Source: Christiangramia sp. OXR-203
GTDB lineage: Bacteria > Bacteroidota > Bacteroidia > Flavobacteriales > Flavobacteriaceae
DNA length: 64,000 nt
Direction of reading: 5' to 3'
Assembly: GCF_034372165.1 (NCBI RefSeq)
Contig: NZ_CP139698.1
Span: forward strand, 186,001-250,000
Below are positions 53,819-62,915 of the stretch, piece after piece. The position numbers and the translations under genes are program-made. Within the stretch, counting starts at the first letter, position 1. Each line of letters starts with the position of its first letter. Under the pieces are notes generated by a model. The model saw only the letters and a program-made list of their open reading frames with translations. It made no database searches and was not told the origin of the DNA.

Positions 53819-54115
53819 ATGAAAAGGGAATATATCCAGATACGCTGCTCGATCTACGAGAAAAAGCTGCTCAAAAAAAGAGCGGCCAGGGCTGGAATTT
53901 CCCTTTCCGAATACTTGCGATCCACCGCCTTTGAGAGAAATATTGTAGAACGTATAACCCCGGAACAACTGGAAAGCTATCAGATGCTGATACAATACAA
54001 AAACAACTTTGCCCGTATTGCCAATATGTTTAAAAAAGGGAACCCTAAGCTAGCCAAAGATGTGGCGGAGCTCGCAGAAGAGATCAGGATGCACTTAAGA
54101 AATTTCAGAAAATGA
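53819..54115 (+). CDS. mobC: MobC-family relaxosome accessory protein
   Basis: The 98-residue protein has the MobC pattern, a ribbon-helix-helix N-terminus (YIQIRCSIYEKKLLKKRAAR, then GISLSEYLRSTAF) and a helical C-terminus (NNFARIANMFKKGN). MobC melts or marks oriT DNA for the relaxase. Its stop overlaps the start of the relaxase gene by 4 bp. Confidence 0.9.
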   Translation: MKREYIQIRCSIYEKKLLKKRAARAGISLSEYLRSTAFERNIVERITPEQLESYQMLIQYKNNFARIANMFKKGNPKLAKDVAELAEEIRMHLRNFRK

Positions 54116-54978
54116 TAGGGAAAGGACATGCCATAGCAAGTACCGGGGCCTCCATAGCATATGGCTGGAACCAGGAGAAGAATGCCGAGGTAGTGCTTAA
54201 GGAATACCTGGCGGGGGAAAATCCCAAAGAAATTACTGAAGAGTTTAAGATCATTCAATCTCAAAACGAACGCTGCATTAACAACACCCTGAGTTTTGTG
54301 GTCAGCCCCACCATCGAAGATGGAAAGGAGCTGACCAAAAGAGAGCTTGAAGATATCGCTAAAAGATTTATAAACGAGATGAACCTGCAAAATAACCAGG
54401 CCATTGGCTTTGTACATCGGGATAAAGCTCATACCCATGTTCATATTTACGCCAACCGGATAAGTCTAAAAGGAGAAGTCTATAAAGATAGCTTTATAGG
54501 TAAAAGAAGCCAGATCGCAGCAGATAATGTGGCCAAAGAATTAGGGCTAAAACGAGTATGTGAAGTACAGCAGGAGAGATTGCAGGAATTGAAAGTGCAG
54601 CGACTGGCCATCAAATATATTAACGACCGGGTACTGGAATCCAGGCCTAAATCTTTGGATGAATATATCGGTAAAATGAAGGACTGCCAGGTAAAGGTAA
54701 TCCCCTGCATCAATAAGTCTAACCAGTTGCAGGGCTTTCGGTTTGAATATAAAGGAGCCAATCTAAAAGGCAGTGAGGTGCACCGTTCGATGACCGGTGG
54801 CCGACTAATTGGAGAAATCAGTCAAAACACAAGTTATTCCAGACTGAAGGAAATCCCTCAAAGCTTAAAGCTGTTAGATAAGACTGTACAAATCAGCTCT
54901 AATATGGCCACTAAAATAGCCAAAGACCTGGTGAAACAGGTGATAAAAAAGGCGCTGGATACCGGAATTGGAATATGA
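54112..54978 (+). CDS. mobA: MobA/VirD2-type relaxase
   Basis: The relaxase nicks oriT and carries the strand during conjugative mobilization. The HUH metal motif is HTHVHIYANR (about residues 104-113). A candidate catalytic tyrosine is in SIAYGWNQEKN near residue 18. The 288-residue length is short but usual for Bacteroidota mobilizable elements. It is coupled to mobC and followed by a small membrane protein. Confidence 0.93.
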   Translation: MIGKGHAIASTGASIAYGWNQEKNAEVVLKEYLAGENPKEITEEFKIIQSQNERCINNTLSFVVSPTIEDGKELTKRELEDIAKRFINEMNLQNNQAIGFVHRDKAHTHVHIYANRISLKGEVYKDSFIGKRSQIAADNVAKELGLKRVCEVQQERLQELKVQRLAIKYINDRVLESRPKSLDEYIGKMKDCQVKVIPCINKSNQLQGFRFEYKGANLKGSEVHRSMTGGRLIGEISQNTSYSRLKEIPQSLKLLDKTVQISSNMATKIAKDLVKQVIKKALDTGIGI

Positions 54979-54997
54979 TATTAAAACTTTATAAATT

Positions 54998-55444
54998 ATG
55001 AAAAAACTAGATGAGATCATGGAATTGATGACCGATGAAATGGCCGATTTCAAGCTGGCTATTCTAAAGCTGCAGGAGCTTTCCGGAGAAATTGAGCAAA
55101 TGAGTATTCCCATAAGTACTGAGGCATTGGATAAAAACCTGAACGCTTTCCTGGAAAAGCAGGAAGAGAATGATAGGTTGAAGGATGACATACTTAAAAG
55201 CATTGACCAGAAACTGAAGAATGCCCGGCTCATGCCTAATTATATGCTCTTCCTATTCTGTATTTTCGGAATACTGATGTTAAGCTTATTAGGATATTTT
55301 AAATCTTCCGCCACGAAAGCTGGGGATGAAAAGTTTGAAATGTACCAGATGATTAAATCTGAAAGTGAACTCTTTAAAAATTATCTTTCAGAAAATCCTG
55401 AAATCAAGAACGAATATTACCAGTGGCTGGAAGCAAATAAGTAG
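54998..55444 (+). CDS. mob-associated coiled-coil membrane protein
   Basis: Residues 1-75 form a predicted coiled coil (KLDEIMELMTDEMADFKL and onwards). A membrane helix follows (about 80-105, YMLFLFCIFGILMLSLLGYF), then a short soluble tail. No function is known to me. It is 19 bp after mobA and probably in the same operon. Confidence 0.7.
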   Translation: MKKLDEIMELMTDEMADFKLAILKLQELSGEIEQMSIPISTEALDKNLNAFLEKQEENDRLKDDILKSIDQKLKNARLMPNYMLFLFCIFGILMLSLLGYFKSSATKAGDEKFEMYQMIKSESELFKNYLSENPEIKNEYYQWLEANK

Positions 55445-56058
55445 CATTTGTCATGACAATTTACTTGTCGCAAATTATCCTAATTTTTACAGTAAATACT
55501 TTGGGAAGCCTTATAAACAGGTAATTATTTACAGTAAATATTGTCGCATAAGTGGTATGCGCCCTATGCTGTTTTTACTCACGCTTAACTTCCCGTACAC
55601 TATAAAAACAGCACAGGAACCACGCGCAAGATCATGGCAGATATTGGGGCGGGAGATTTAGTAAAAAGTAGGAAAACGAATTCTTTGGAATCTAAGCTCT
55701 GGGGTTATGCCACGGCTGATGCTATTAAGGTATTTTCCTTACTACAAAAGTTTTATTAAATATTTCAATTTGACTTCCGAAGTTATTTAATAGCCTCCCA
55801 AAGGTCAATATTCTATTTCGATAAAATGCGAATGCAAGTTAATTGTAGTTCTATCAATAGATTCAATAAAATATTAAAAGGCTCAAGAAAACTAATTAGA
55901 AATTAAGTTTAACATGTTTCGATTTACTCTCAATTTAATAGAATTATCGTCTTAAATCCTCATTTCTCATCTTACTAAGGAGCCTCCACAATTTTGAAAA
56001 TAAATTCTGATTCAAGATAAAAATAAGGAAGCTAAATATACCTCCTACCCAGATATCA
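55445..56058. other. non-coding, repeat-rich segment of the mobilizable element
   Basis: This segment contains TTGTCATGACAA (55448-55459), two TTTACAGTAAATA copies (55486-55498, 55528-55540; 42-bp period) and two TTGTCGCA copies (55465, 55541). It also has the CGCATA-AGTGG-TATGCG hairpin (55545-55561) running into TGCGCCCT, and an 11-bp inverted repeat TGCTGTTTTTA (55567-55577 and 55603-55613). It could be an oriT or a replication/attachment region. From about 55760 onward I see only A/T-rich sequence. Confidence 0.5.
55634..55759 (+). CDS. very small hypothetical ORF (41 aa)
   Basis: It reads MADIGAGDLVKSRKTN, then a LWGYATADAIKVFSLLQKFY end. It follows the repeat cluster and may be a remnant of a longer gene. 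There is no recognisable family, and the call is weak. Confidence 0.2.
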   Translation: MADIGAGDLVKSRKTNSLESKLWGYATADAIKVFSLLQKFY

Positions 56059-56114
56059 AAAACTAAAAAACAAAAAAACTTTTATTGTTTTATAGTTTTT
56101 TAGTTTTATATTTG
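56059..56114 (+). promoter_or_regulatory. promoter and candidate operator of the RND efflux operon
   Basis: A TTG (56085-56087) and TATATTTG (56107-56114) are spaced by 19 bp, a good Bacteroidota promoter. A perfect 13-bp inverted repeat (AAAACTAAAAAAC at 56059-56071, GTTTTTTAGTTTT at 56095-56107) brackets the -33 box and touches the -7 box, as a repressor site would. The TetR-type protein encoded at 61829 is the obvious candidate ligand, by inference. Confidence 0.55.
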
Positions 56115-56145
56115 CATTCTAAATCACAAAAAAATTGTACCTAAT

Positions 56146-57486
56146 ATGAAAAAAATGATAATTGGTTTTCTCTTTGTATATGGGATTACCTTTGGTCAGG
56201 AACCCTTGGAGCTCAAACTTTCAGATGCTGTTTCGTATGCCTTAGAGCATAAGGCAGATGCAGCTAAGGCCAGGCTAGATATTACTAACGCCGATGCACA
56301 AATCTCTGAGGTCAGGGCCAAAGCTTTACCGAACTTATCGGCTAATGCGGGAACTACCTATAATGCCCTTTTGCAGGAAAATATATTACCCGGAGAAATT
56401 TTTGGGGCTCCCGGAGAAAGTATTGCGGTAGCTTTTGGAAGGAAATGGAATTCCACAGCCAATGCACAGCTTTCCCAAACCATATTCAATCAGGCCGTCT
56501 TTGTGGGTTTGAAAGCTGCAAAATCTACAAAAGAATTTTATAAGCTTAATGCACAGCTTACCAACGAAGAAATAATTGAAAAAGTAGCAGTTGCTTACTA
56601 TCAGGTGTTCCAATCAAAGCAGATTCTGGAAAACCTTCAGAATAATTTAGAACTCACAGAAAGAACGGTAGGTATCGTTAAGGGGTTATACGAGAACGGA
56701 CTTGCAAAAAAGATTGATTATGACCGGAGCATGGTAGCACTAAATAATTTGAAAAGTAATAAACAGCAAGCCATTAATGCAGTAGAATTAAGTGAGAATG
56801 CATTAAAATTTATGATAGGAATGTCCATTTCTCAAGAAATAAGATTGCCACAACAAAATTTCCAACCGGAATTTTTACCAGGAATAGAGCTTGAATTTTC
56901 CAGTCGTACGGAACTAGAATTACTTAATAAGCAAATTGAACTTTTAAATTTTCAGAAAAAATCAACCCTGGCCGAATATTATCCCTCAGCTTCATTGGTG
57001 GCTAACTATGGCTGGCTGGGACAGGGAGATGTTGTTCCTCTATGGAATGGAAAAAACGAAGGTGCTTTTTGGTCAGATTTCAGCGCTATAGGATTAAATA
57101 TTAGTATTCCTATTTTTAATGGAGGTGCTACCCGGGCAAAGGTGAAGCAGAACCAGGTAGAGATAGAGAAAGCTGAAGAGGATCTTCAAGAAACTGAATT
57201 AGCTCTACAGCTTGCCTACGAAAATGCCATCTCACAATTAGAAAACAGCTTTATATCAATTCATACACAAGAACAAAATGTGGAGCTTGCGCAAAAAGTA
57301 TTGGAAGACACCCAGAATAATTATGAGTTGGGTTTAGCTACTCTTAACGAAATGCTGGATGTTGAAAGAGAACTTGCTGATGCTAAAAACAATTTAACCA
57401 ATGCCAGGTTAGATTATAAACTAGCGGAAGTAGAGCTTTTAAAATCCCAGGGAAAATTAGACACATTAAACGAAAATAACTTTTAA
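56146..57486 (+). CDS. TolC-family outer-membrane efflux protein
   Basis: A signal peptide (MKKMIIGFLFVYGITFG) precedes two repeats of a TolC-like helical hairpin domain. Conserved phrases are KAKALPNLSANAG-like (VRAKALPNLSANAG, about 64-77) and LGLATLNEMLDVERELADAKNNL late in the protein. The 446-residue length fits. It is the first gene of the RND operon and is 1 bp before the adaptor gene. Confidence 0.93.
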   Translation: MKKMIIGFLFVYGITFGQEPLELKLSDAVSYALEHKADAAKARLDITNADAQISEVRAKALPNLSANAGTTYNALLQENILPGEIFGAPGESIAVAFGRKWNSTANAQLSQTIFNQAVFVGLKAAKSTKEFYKLNAQLTNEEIIEKVAVAYYQVFQSKQILENLQNNLELTERTVGIVKGLYENGLAKKIDYDRSMVALNNLKSNKQQAINAVELSENALKFMIGMSISQEIRLPQQNFQPEFLPGIELEFSSRTELELLNKQIELLNFQKKSTLAEYYPSASLVANYGWLGQGDVVPLWNGKNEGAFWSDFSAIGLNISIPIFNGGATRAKVKQNQVEIEKAEEDLQETELALQLAYENAISQLENSFISIHTQEQNVELAQKVLEDTQNNYELGLATLNEMLDVERELADAKNNLTNARLDYKLAEVELLKSQGKLDTLNENNF

Positions 57487-57487
57487 A

Positions 57488-58543
57488 ATGAAAAAAAAGA
57501 CAATCATCGCAATAGTAGTGCTATTAGGCGTAGCCGTAGCGTTTTACCTTATCCTACAAAACAATAAGAAAGAGAACGAAAGAGAATTAAGTCTCGTTAC
57601 ACAGGAAAATACAGAAGTAGCAGTGAACACTGCAATTGCAAAAAAAGAAAGAATTGGATCCATGTTTACGGTTAACGGCACCTTTTTACCCACAGCCACT
57701 GCAAATATTTCTGCCGAGATCTCAGGACAAATAGGAGCTGTGTATGTTGAAGAAGGTGATGATGTAAAGAAAGGTCAGGTAATAGCGAAACTAATTGGAG
57801 ATAAAGCAAATGTCAATATGGAGAATGCAAAAGCCAATCTTGATAACGCTGTGTCTAACCTAAACAGATACGAGGCTGCTTACAAAACGGGGGGAGTAAC
57901 TGCCTCACAGCTTGACCAGGCAAAACTACAGGTAGAAAATGCACGGGCGCAGTATCAATCTGCCCAACTAAATTCCGGCGACACCAATGTACGCTCAAAG
58001 ATGAGTGGAGTGGTAAATAAAAAAATGGTTGAAGTTGGAATGGTCGTAGCTCCGGGAACATCAATAATAGAAGTAGTAGACATTTCTTTGTTAGACTTAA
58101 AAGTAGAAGTAGACGAATCTCTCGTAAGTCAACTTAAGCTTGGAGATTCAGTTAAAGTAACTCCAAGTGCTACCAAAAAAACCATTGACGGTAGGATAAC
58201 TTTTATCGCTCCGGCCTCTAATGGAGCCTTAAAATTTCCTGTAGAAATTTCTGTAGATAATTCCCAAACAAACTTAAGAGCAGGAATGTATGCTACGGCA
58301 ATGTTTAACCAAAAAGGAGAGAATAATGTACTTGTAATACCCCGGGAAGCTTTCGTGGGAAGCGTGAGCGACAACCGGGTTTTCGTTATAAAAGAAGGTA
58401 TTGCATACCTCACAGAAATTAGTACCGGTATTAATTACGGAAACAAGGTGCAAGTAAACAATGGGCTTAATGAAGGAGATGTAGTGGTAACCAGCGGGCA
58501 GATTAACCTGACAGATAATACTGCAGTAAAAGTGATTAAATAA
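57488..58543 (+). CDS. RND efflux periplasmic adaptor (membrane-fusion protein)
   Basis: One N-terminal membrane helix (about 5-23) precedes the periplasmic adaptor. The biotinyl-lipoyl halves are GAVYVEEGDDVKKGQVIAKL and VRSKMSGVVNKKMVEVGMVV. A coiled-coil hairpin lies between them (about 115-155), and a beta-barrel domain follows. The 351-residue length fits. It links the TolC channel to the RND pump. Confidence 0.94.
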   Translation: MKKKTIIAIVVLLGVAVAFYLILQNNKKENERELSLVTQENTEVAVNTAIAKKERIGSMFTVNGTFLPTATANISAEISGQIGAVYVEEGDDVKKGQVIAKLIGDKANVNMENAKANLDNAVSNLNRYEAAYKTGGVTASQLDQAKLQVENARAQYQSAQLNSGDTNVRSKMSGVVNKKMVEVGMVVAPGTSIIEVVDISLLDLKVEVDESLVSQLKLGDSVKVTPSATKKTIDGRITFIAPASNGALKFPVEISVDNSQTNLRAGMYATAMFNQKGENNVLVIPREAFVGSVSDNRVFVIKEGIAYLTEISTGINYGNKVQVNNGLNEGDVVVTSGQINLTDNTAVKVIK

Positions 58544-58559
58544 TAGAGAAGAAAAGAAA

Positions 58560-61500
58560 ATGAAATTAGCAGAAGTATCTATAAAAAGGCCCAGTCTTGT
58601 AATCGTGATGCTTGCATTACTTATTATTGGAGGTCTTTTCAGCTATAGTCAATTAAACTATGAGTTGATTCCAAAATTCGAAGTAAAGGTAGTAACCGTT
58701 ATGACGGTTTATCCCGGGGCTTCACCTGCCGAGGTGGAAAATACGGTATCCCGCAAGATCGAAGATGCTGTTTCTTCTCTTGAGAATATTAAAAAAATAC
58801 AGACAAGTTCCTTTGAAAGTCTGTCGGTAGTAACCATTCAATTTAATAATGAAGCTGATGTAGATTTTGCGTTGAATGAAGCACAAAGAAGCATAAACGC
58901 TATTCGTTCAGATCTTCCGGATGATATTGACGAACCTTCCCTCTCGCAGGTTTCGGTTTCTGATATGCCTATAATGAGTCTGGGAGTTACTGCAGATCTT
59001 TCAGAAAATGAATTATATGATTTAATTGATCAAAAAATTCAACCTGCTTTTTCACGTCTTACAGGGGTTGCTCAGGTAAACCTTGTAGGTGGCCAGGAAA
59101 GAGAAATTAGGGTGAATTTAGATCCTAACAGGCTTCAGGGTTATGGGCTTACTGTACCAATGGTACAGCAAATAATCACTGCGTCAAACCTGGATTTTCC
59201 GACTGGAAATTTAAAAACTAGAGAGAATACTACACTTATTCGTCTTGCGGGAAAAATACAGTCTGTAGATAAGCTTAGAAACCTTACCATAGCTTCACAA
59301 AACGGGCAGAACATTAAACTTTCTGATATTGCTGAAATTCAGGATACTCAAAAAGAAGTTGAAAAGATTGCACGTATAAATCGTGATAATACGATCCTGC
59401 TCCAGGTTCAAAAGCAAACTGATGCAAATGCAGTGGCCGTAAGTGAACTTGTACAGGAAAATATCAGTGAAATTGAACAGCAGTATGCTGATCAGGGTGT
59501 GGATATAAATATTGCCAATGACAATTCTGTCTTTACGTTGGAAGCAGCAAACTCAGTAATAAAAGACCTTTTCATCGCAATAGGTCTTGTGGCTTTCGTA
59601 ATGTTATTTTTCCTGCATAGTTACAGGAATGCTCTTATTGTAATGGTAGCAATTCCAACATCGTTAATTGCAACCTTTATAGGGATGTGGTTATTGGGAT
59701 ACAGTCTTAACCTAATGAGTTTGCTTGCACTTTCATTGGTTGTAGGTATCCTTGTAGATGATGCCATTGTGGTTATTGAAAACATTCACCGTCATATGGA
59801 GATGGGTAAGAACAAAGTACGTGCCGCCTACGATGGTGCTTCAGAAATTGGATTTACAGTAACGGCGATCACTCTGGTGATTGTAGTAGTATTTTTACCA
59901 ATTGCATTAAGTGACGGTCTAGTGGCCGACATTATTAGACAATTCTGTGTAACTGTAGTTATAGCAACTTTACTGTCTTTATTGGTTTCCTTTACCGTAG
60001 TGCCTTGGTTATTTTCAAGATTTGGAAAATTGGAGCTTATAAGCAATAAATCATTCTTTGGAAAAATCATCCATAAGTTTGAAAAAGGTTTGACCTGGTT
60101 TACAGAGGAAGTAACAAAAATCCTGAAATGGTCTTTAGATAATAAAGTAAAAACCTTTGTAGTTGTAGCTGGGCTCTTCATAAGTTCAATCGCCCTAGTG
60201 GCAATGGGTTATATTGGTTCCAACTTTTTTCCTTCAACCGATAGGGGCGAATTTTTAGTTCAATTGGAAATAGATAAAGACGCCTCCATTGAAGAGACAA
60301 ATTTTATCACTCAAAAAGCAGAGAATTACCTTTCACAAATTCCTGAAGTAGAAAGACTAATTACCACTGTGGGGCAATCCAGTAGTGGAGGTATGGGAGG
60401 TGCACAGGCAACCAATAACAAATCAGAAGTATCGGTTACCCTGGTGGATCAATCTGAAAGAGAGGAAAAAACTAGCGTTATAGCTGCGAGGATAAAACGA
60501 GATCTGGAACAAAAATTAGTTGCAGCCGATGTTACTACTGTTTCTGTTGGATTGGTTGGAGTTGAAGCTGCACCTCTTCAAATGACCATAACAGGGAACT
60601 CTTTTGAGGAAGCTTTAGCTTATGCAAAAGCTGCTGAACAAGCATTAACAACTGTAGAAGGAGCAACCGAAATTGAAAGTAGTGTTGAGGAAGGAAATCC
60701 TGAGATTTCTGTAAATGTAAACAGAGATAAAATGACTTCCCTGGGATTAAATGTTGCTACAGTTGGTCAAACAATGCGTACAGCTTTTAGTGGAAATACC
60801 GACAATAAATTTCGAACTGGAAATAATGAATATGATATCAATATTATTTTTGATGAAGCCTCAAGAAACAATATAGAAGACGTGCAAAACATCCAGTTCA
60901 CCAATAACAATGGAGAATTAATAAACCTGGCACAGTTCGCTGATATTAGTTATGAATCAGGTCCTTCCTTATTAGAGCGTTATGATAGGTCTCCTTCTGT
61001 AACTATTTCTGCCCAAACCGTAGGGAAAACCTTGGGAGCAGTAGCGCAGGAATGGGAAGAAAAACTAGCAAATATTGAGCGGCCAAAAGGTGTGGAATGG
61101 ACCTGGGGTGGAAACATGGAAAATCAAAGTGAAGGTTTTGGAACCTTAGGAATTGCGCTATTGGCTGCTATTATGTTGGTATATATGATTATGGTGGTGC
61201 TGTATGATGATTTTATTAAACCATTTATTGTATTGTTTTCCATTCCGCTTTCATTTATAGGTGCATTGTGGGCACTGGCTTTAACTGATCAGAGTTTGAA
61301 TATTTTTACCATTCTTGGTATCATTATGTTAATAGGCCTGGTGGCGAAAAATGCCATTTTGCTGGTTGATTTTGCTAATCATAGGTTAGCCCATGGAGAA
61401 AAGATAAGAACAGCTTTAATCCAGGCAAACCACGCCAGGCTTCGTCCTATTTTGATGACCACAATTGCAATGGTTTTTGGAATGCTACCAATTGCTCTGG

Positions 61501-61718
61501 CATCTGGCGCAGCAGCGGAAATGAACAATGGTTTAGCCATCGTTATTATTGGAGGCCTATTATCCTCGTTATTCCTTACCCTAGTCATTGTACCGGTGGT
61601 TTACCTGATCTTTGTTCGGCTTGAAGAGAAATTCTCTTCTAAAGAAAAACAAGATTATGATAAATTAATGCATGCAGAATACGAGCACCTCAATCCAAAG
61701 AGTGAGCTTGAATTCTAG
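58560..61718 (+). CDS. RND-family efflux pump permease
   Basis: The 1052-residue length and twelve membrane segments fit HAE1-type RND exporters. Visible signatures are PGASPAEVENTVSRKIEDA, LVVGILVDDAIVVIENIHRHMEMG (TM4 with the paired aspartates) and LVAKNAILLVDFANH (TM10-11). Two large periplasmic loops lie after TM1 and TM7. It likely exports drugs or hydrophobic compounds by proton antiport, but the substrate is unknown. It is 16 bp after the adaptor gene. Confidence 0.96.
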   Translation: MKLAEVSIKRPSLVIVMLALLIIGGLFSYSQLNYELIPKFEVKVVTVMTVYPGASPAEVENTVSRKIEDAVSSLENIKKIQTSSFESLSVVTIQFNNEADVDFALNEAQRSINAIRSDLPDDIDEPSLSQVSVSDMPIMSLGVTADLSENELYDLIDQKIQPAFSRLTGVAQVNLVGGQEREIRVNLDPNRLQGYGLTVPMVQQIITASNLDFPTGNLKTRENTTLIRLAGKIQSVDKLRNLTIASQNGQNIKLSDIAEIQDTQKEVEKIARINRDNTILLQVQKQTDANAVAVSELVQENISEIEQQYADQGVDINIANDNSVFTLEAANSVIKDLFIAIGLVAFVMLFFLHSYRNALIVMVAIPTSLIATFIGMWLLGYSLNLMSLLALSLVVGILVDDAIVVIENIHRHMEMGKNKVRAAYDGASEIGFTVTAITLVIVVVFLPIALSDGLVADIIRQFCVTVVIATLLSLLVSFTVVPWLFSRFGKLELISNKSFFGKIIHKFEKGLTWFTEEVTKILKWSLDNKVKTFVVVAGLFISSIALVAMGYIGSNFFPSTDRGEFLVQLEIDKDASIEETNFITQKAENYLSQIPEVERLITTVGQSSSGGMGGAQATNNKSEVSVTLVDQSEREEKTSVIAARIKRDLEQKLVAADVTTVSVGLVGVEAAPLQMTITGNSFEEALAYAKAAEQALTTVEGATEIESSVEEGNPEISVNVNRDKMTSLGLNVATVGQTMRTAFSGNTDNKFRTGNNEYDINIIFDEASRNNIEDVQNIQFTNNNGELINLAQFADISYESGPSLLERYDRSPSVTISAQTVGKTLGAVAQEWEEKLANIERPKGVEWTWGGNMENQSEGFGTLGIALLAAIMLVYMIMVVLYDDFIKPFIVLFSIPLSFIGALWALALTDQSLNIFTILGIIMLIGLVAKNAILLVDFANHRLAHGEKIRTALIQANHARLRPILMTTIAMVFGMLPIALASGAAAEMNNGLAIVIIGGLLSSLFLTLVIVPVVYLIFVRLEEKFSSKEKQDYDKLMHAEYEHLNPKSELEF

Positions 61719-61729
61719 TAGATCAATAG

Positions 61730-61758
61730 AATCTGGTTACTGATTAAGTAACCAGATT
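61730..61758 (+). terminator. hairpin after the RND gene
   Basis: AATCTGGTTACT pairs perfectly with AGTAACCAGATT across a 5-nt loop, 12 bp after the stop codon. Only a short T/A tail follows, so it may act as an attenuator and not as a strong terminator. Confidence 0.55.
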
Positions 61759-61828
61759 TATTAATCTAATATTTCGATACTTCTATTAAATGTAGATCTT
61801 TGAAGAAGTAGCAAAAAATTTAAGAGAT

Positions 61829-62437
61829 ATGGAAAAAGATACAGAATTATTAAGTAAGGTTTCCCAGATTTTTCTAAAGAATGGTGCCAAGACTGTGACC
61901 ATGGACGAGATTGCAAGGGAACTTCGGGTTTCTAAAAAGACACTTTATGAAAAGTATCAAAATAAAGATATACTTCTTGAGGAGGTGTTAAGTTACAGTT
62001 TAGAGAAAGTCCTGGAAAAATTGAATGACCTGGATGAAACAATCGAGAATGCCATAGAAAGAATGTTTGCCAGAGATACAGAAATTGAAAAGGCATCAAG
62101 AACCAATGATTCCATCTTTCTTCGTCAACTCCTGAAGTATTATCCCCAGATCTTCAATAAACATATGCTATATTTTTCCGGAAAACTTTCGGAAATACTT
62201 ATGCATAATGTTGAAAGAGGAAGAAGTCAAGGCTTATACCGAAAAGATTTTGATGCCTATTTTTATTCGAAATTATTTTTCCAAATGACTATGAGCTATG
62301 ATAACACCCCTTATCTGGATAACCAAGAGATAAGCAGGTCCAGGTATCAGGAGGAAGCTCTCTTATTCTATATGAATGCAATTACCACCGAAAAGGGCAA
62401 AGAAGTAATGAGAGGTCTTGAAATAAAAAAATTATAA
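61829..62437 (+). CDS. TetR/AcrR-family transcriptional regulator
   Basis: The N-terminal helix-turn-helix (TMDEIARELRVSKKTLYEKYQNKDILLEEV, about 23-52) is characteristic of TetR/AcrR repressors. The C-terminal ligand domain (about 70-202) is helical and diverged. Its position right after the RND pump suggests that it represses that operon, perhaps at the inverted repeat at 56059-56107. That link is inferred. Confidence 0.9.
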   Translation: MEKDTELLSKVSQIFLKNGAKTVTMDEIARELRVSKKTLYEKYQNKDILLEEVLSYSLEKVLEKLNDLDETIENAIERMFARDTEIEKASRTNDSIFLRQLLKYYPQIFNKHMLYFSGKLSEILMHNVERGRSQGLYRKDFDAYFYSKLFFQMTMSYDNTPYLDNQEISRSRYQEEALLFYMNAITTEKGKEVMRGLEIKKL

Positions 62438-62566
62438 CCCCTATCTGGAATTAAATGTTTTAGAAAAAATACTGCTCTGGAAAAATTTCAGCAATACTTC
62501 TTCACTGAAAATTATCATTCTTGTTTTTGATTACTAATACACAGCTCATTACTAAATACCATACTT

Positions 62567-62845
62567 ATGAAGCGCTACGAAAAAAATTTAATTTATGAAA
62601 AAAAGCTAAGCCTCTGGTCAGGATATCCGGTTAAGATTGAAGATGATTTAGATAGTATCTGTCAATGTGATGTTGATTTTATAGAAATACTTATGCTTTT
62701 AGAGAACGCATTTTTAATAAATTTAGTAGAATCTGATAAAACCCGCCAGTATTTTACCACCATAAAGGAATTTATAGATTGGATAGAATCCAGGCCTAAA
62801 ATGACACCTTCTTTTAAAAGATTTAAGTTAACACCTTGGCCTTAA
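62567..62845 (+). CDS. hypothetical protein (92 aa)
   Basis: It is a small soluble protein with a basic N-terminus (MKRYEKNLIYEKKLSL) and an acidic middle (KIEDDLDSICQCDVDFIE). No family is recognised. It lies between the TetR gene and the cyclase gene, with 129 bp before it. Confidence 0.6.
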   Translation: MKRYEKNLIYEKKLSLWSGYPVKIEDDLDSICQCDVDFIEILMLLENAFLINLVESDKTRQYFTTIKEFIDWIESRPKMTPSFKRFKLTPWP

Positions 62846-62915
62846 CCCTCCGCTACTAAAATTTCTGTCAGATTCCTTCTCCGTCTATTAATTAGAAAGC
62901 TTAAAGAACATTTTT

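Noticed and set aside
55486-55540. CRISPR-like or plasmid iteron array
   Set aside because: There are only two copies of the TTTACAGTAAATA repeat with no regular spacer series, and no cas or replication-initiator gene nearby.
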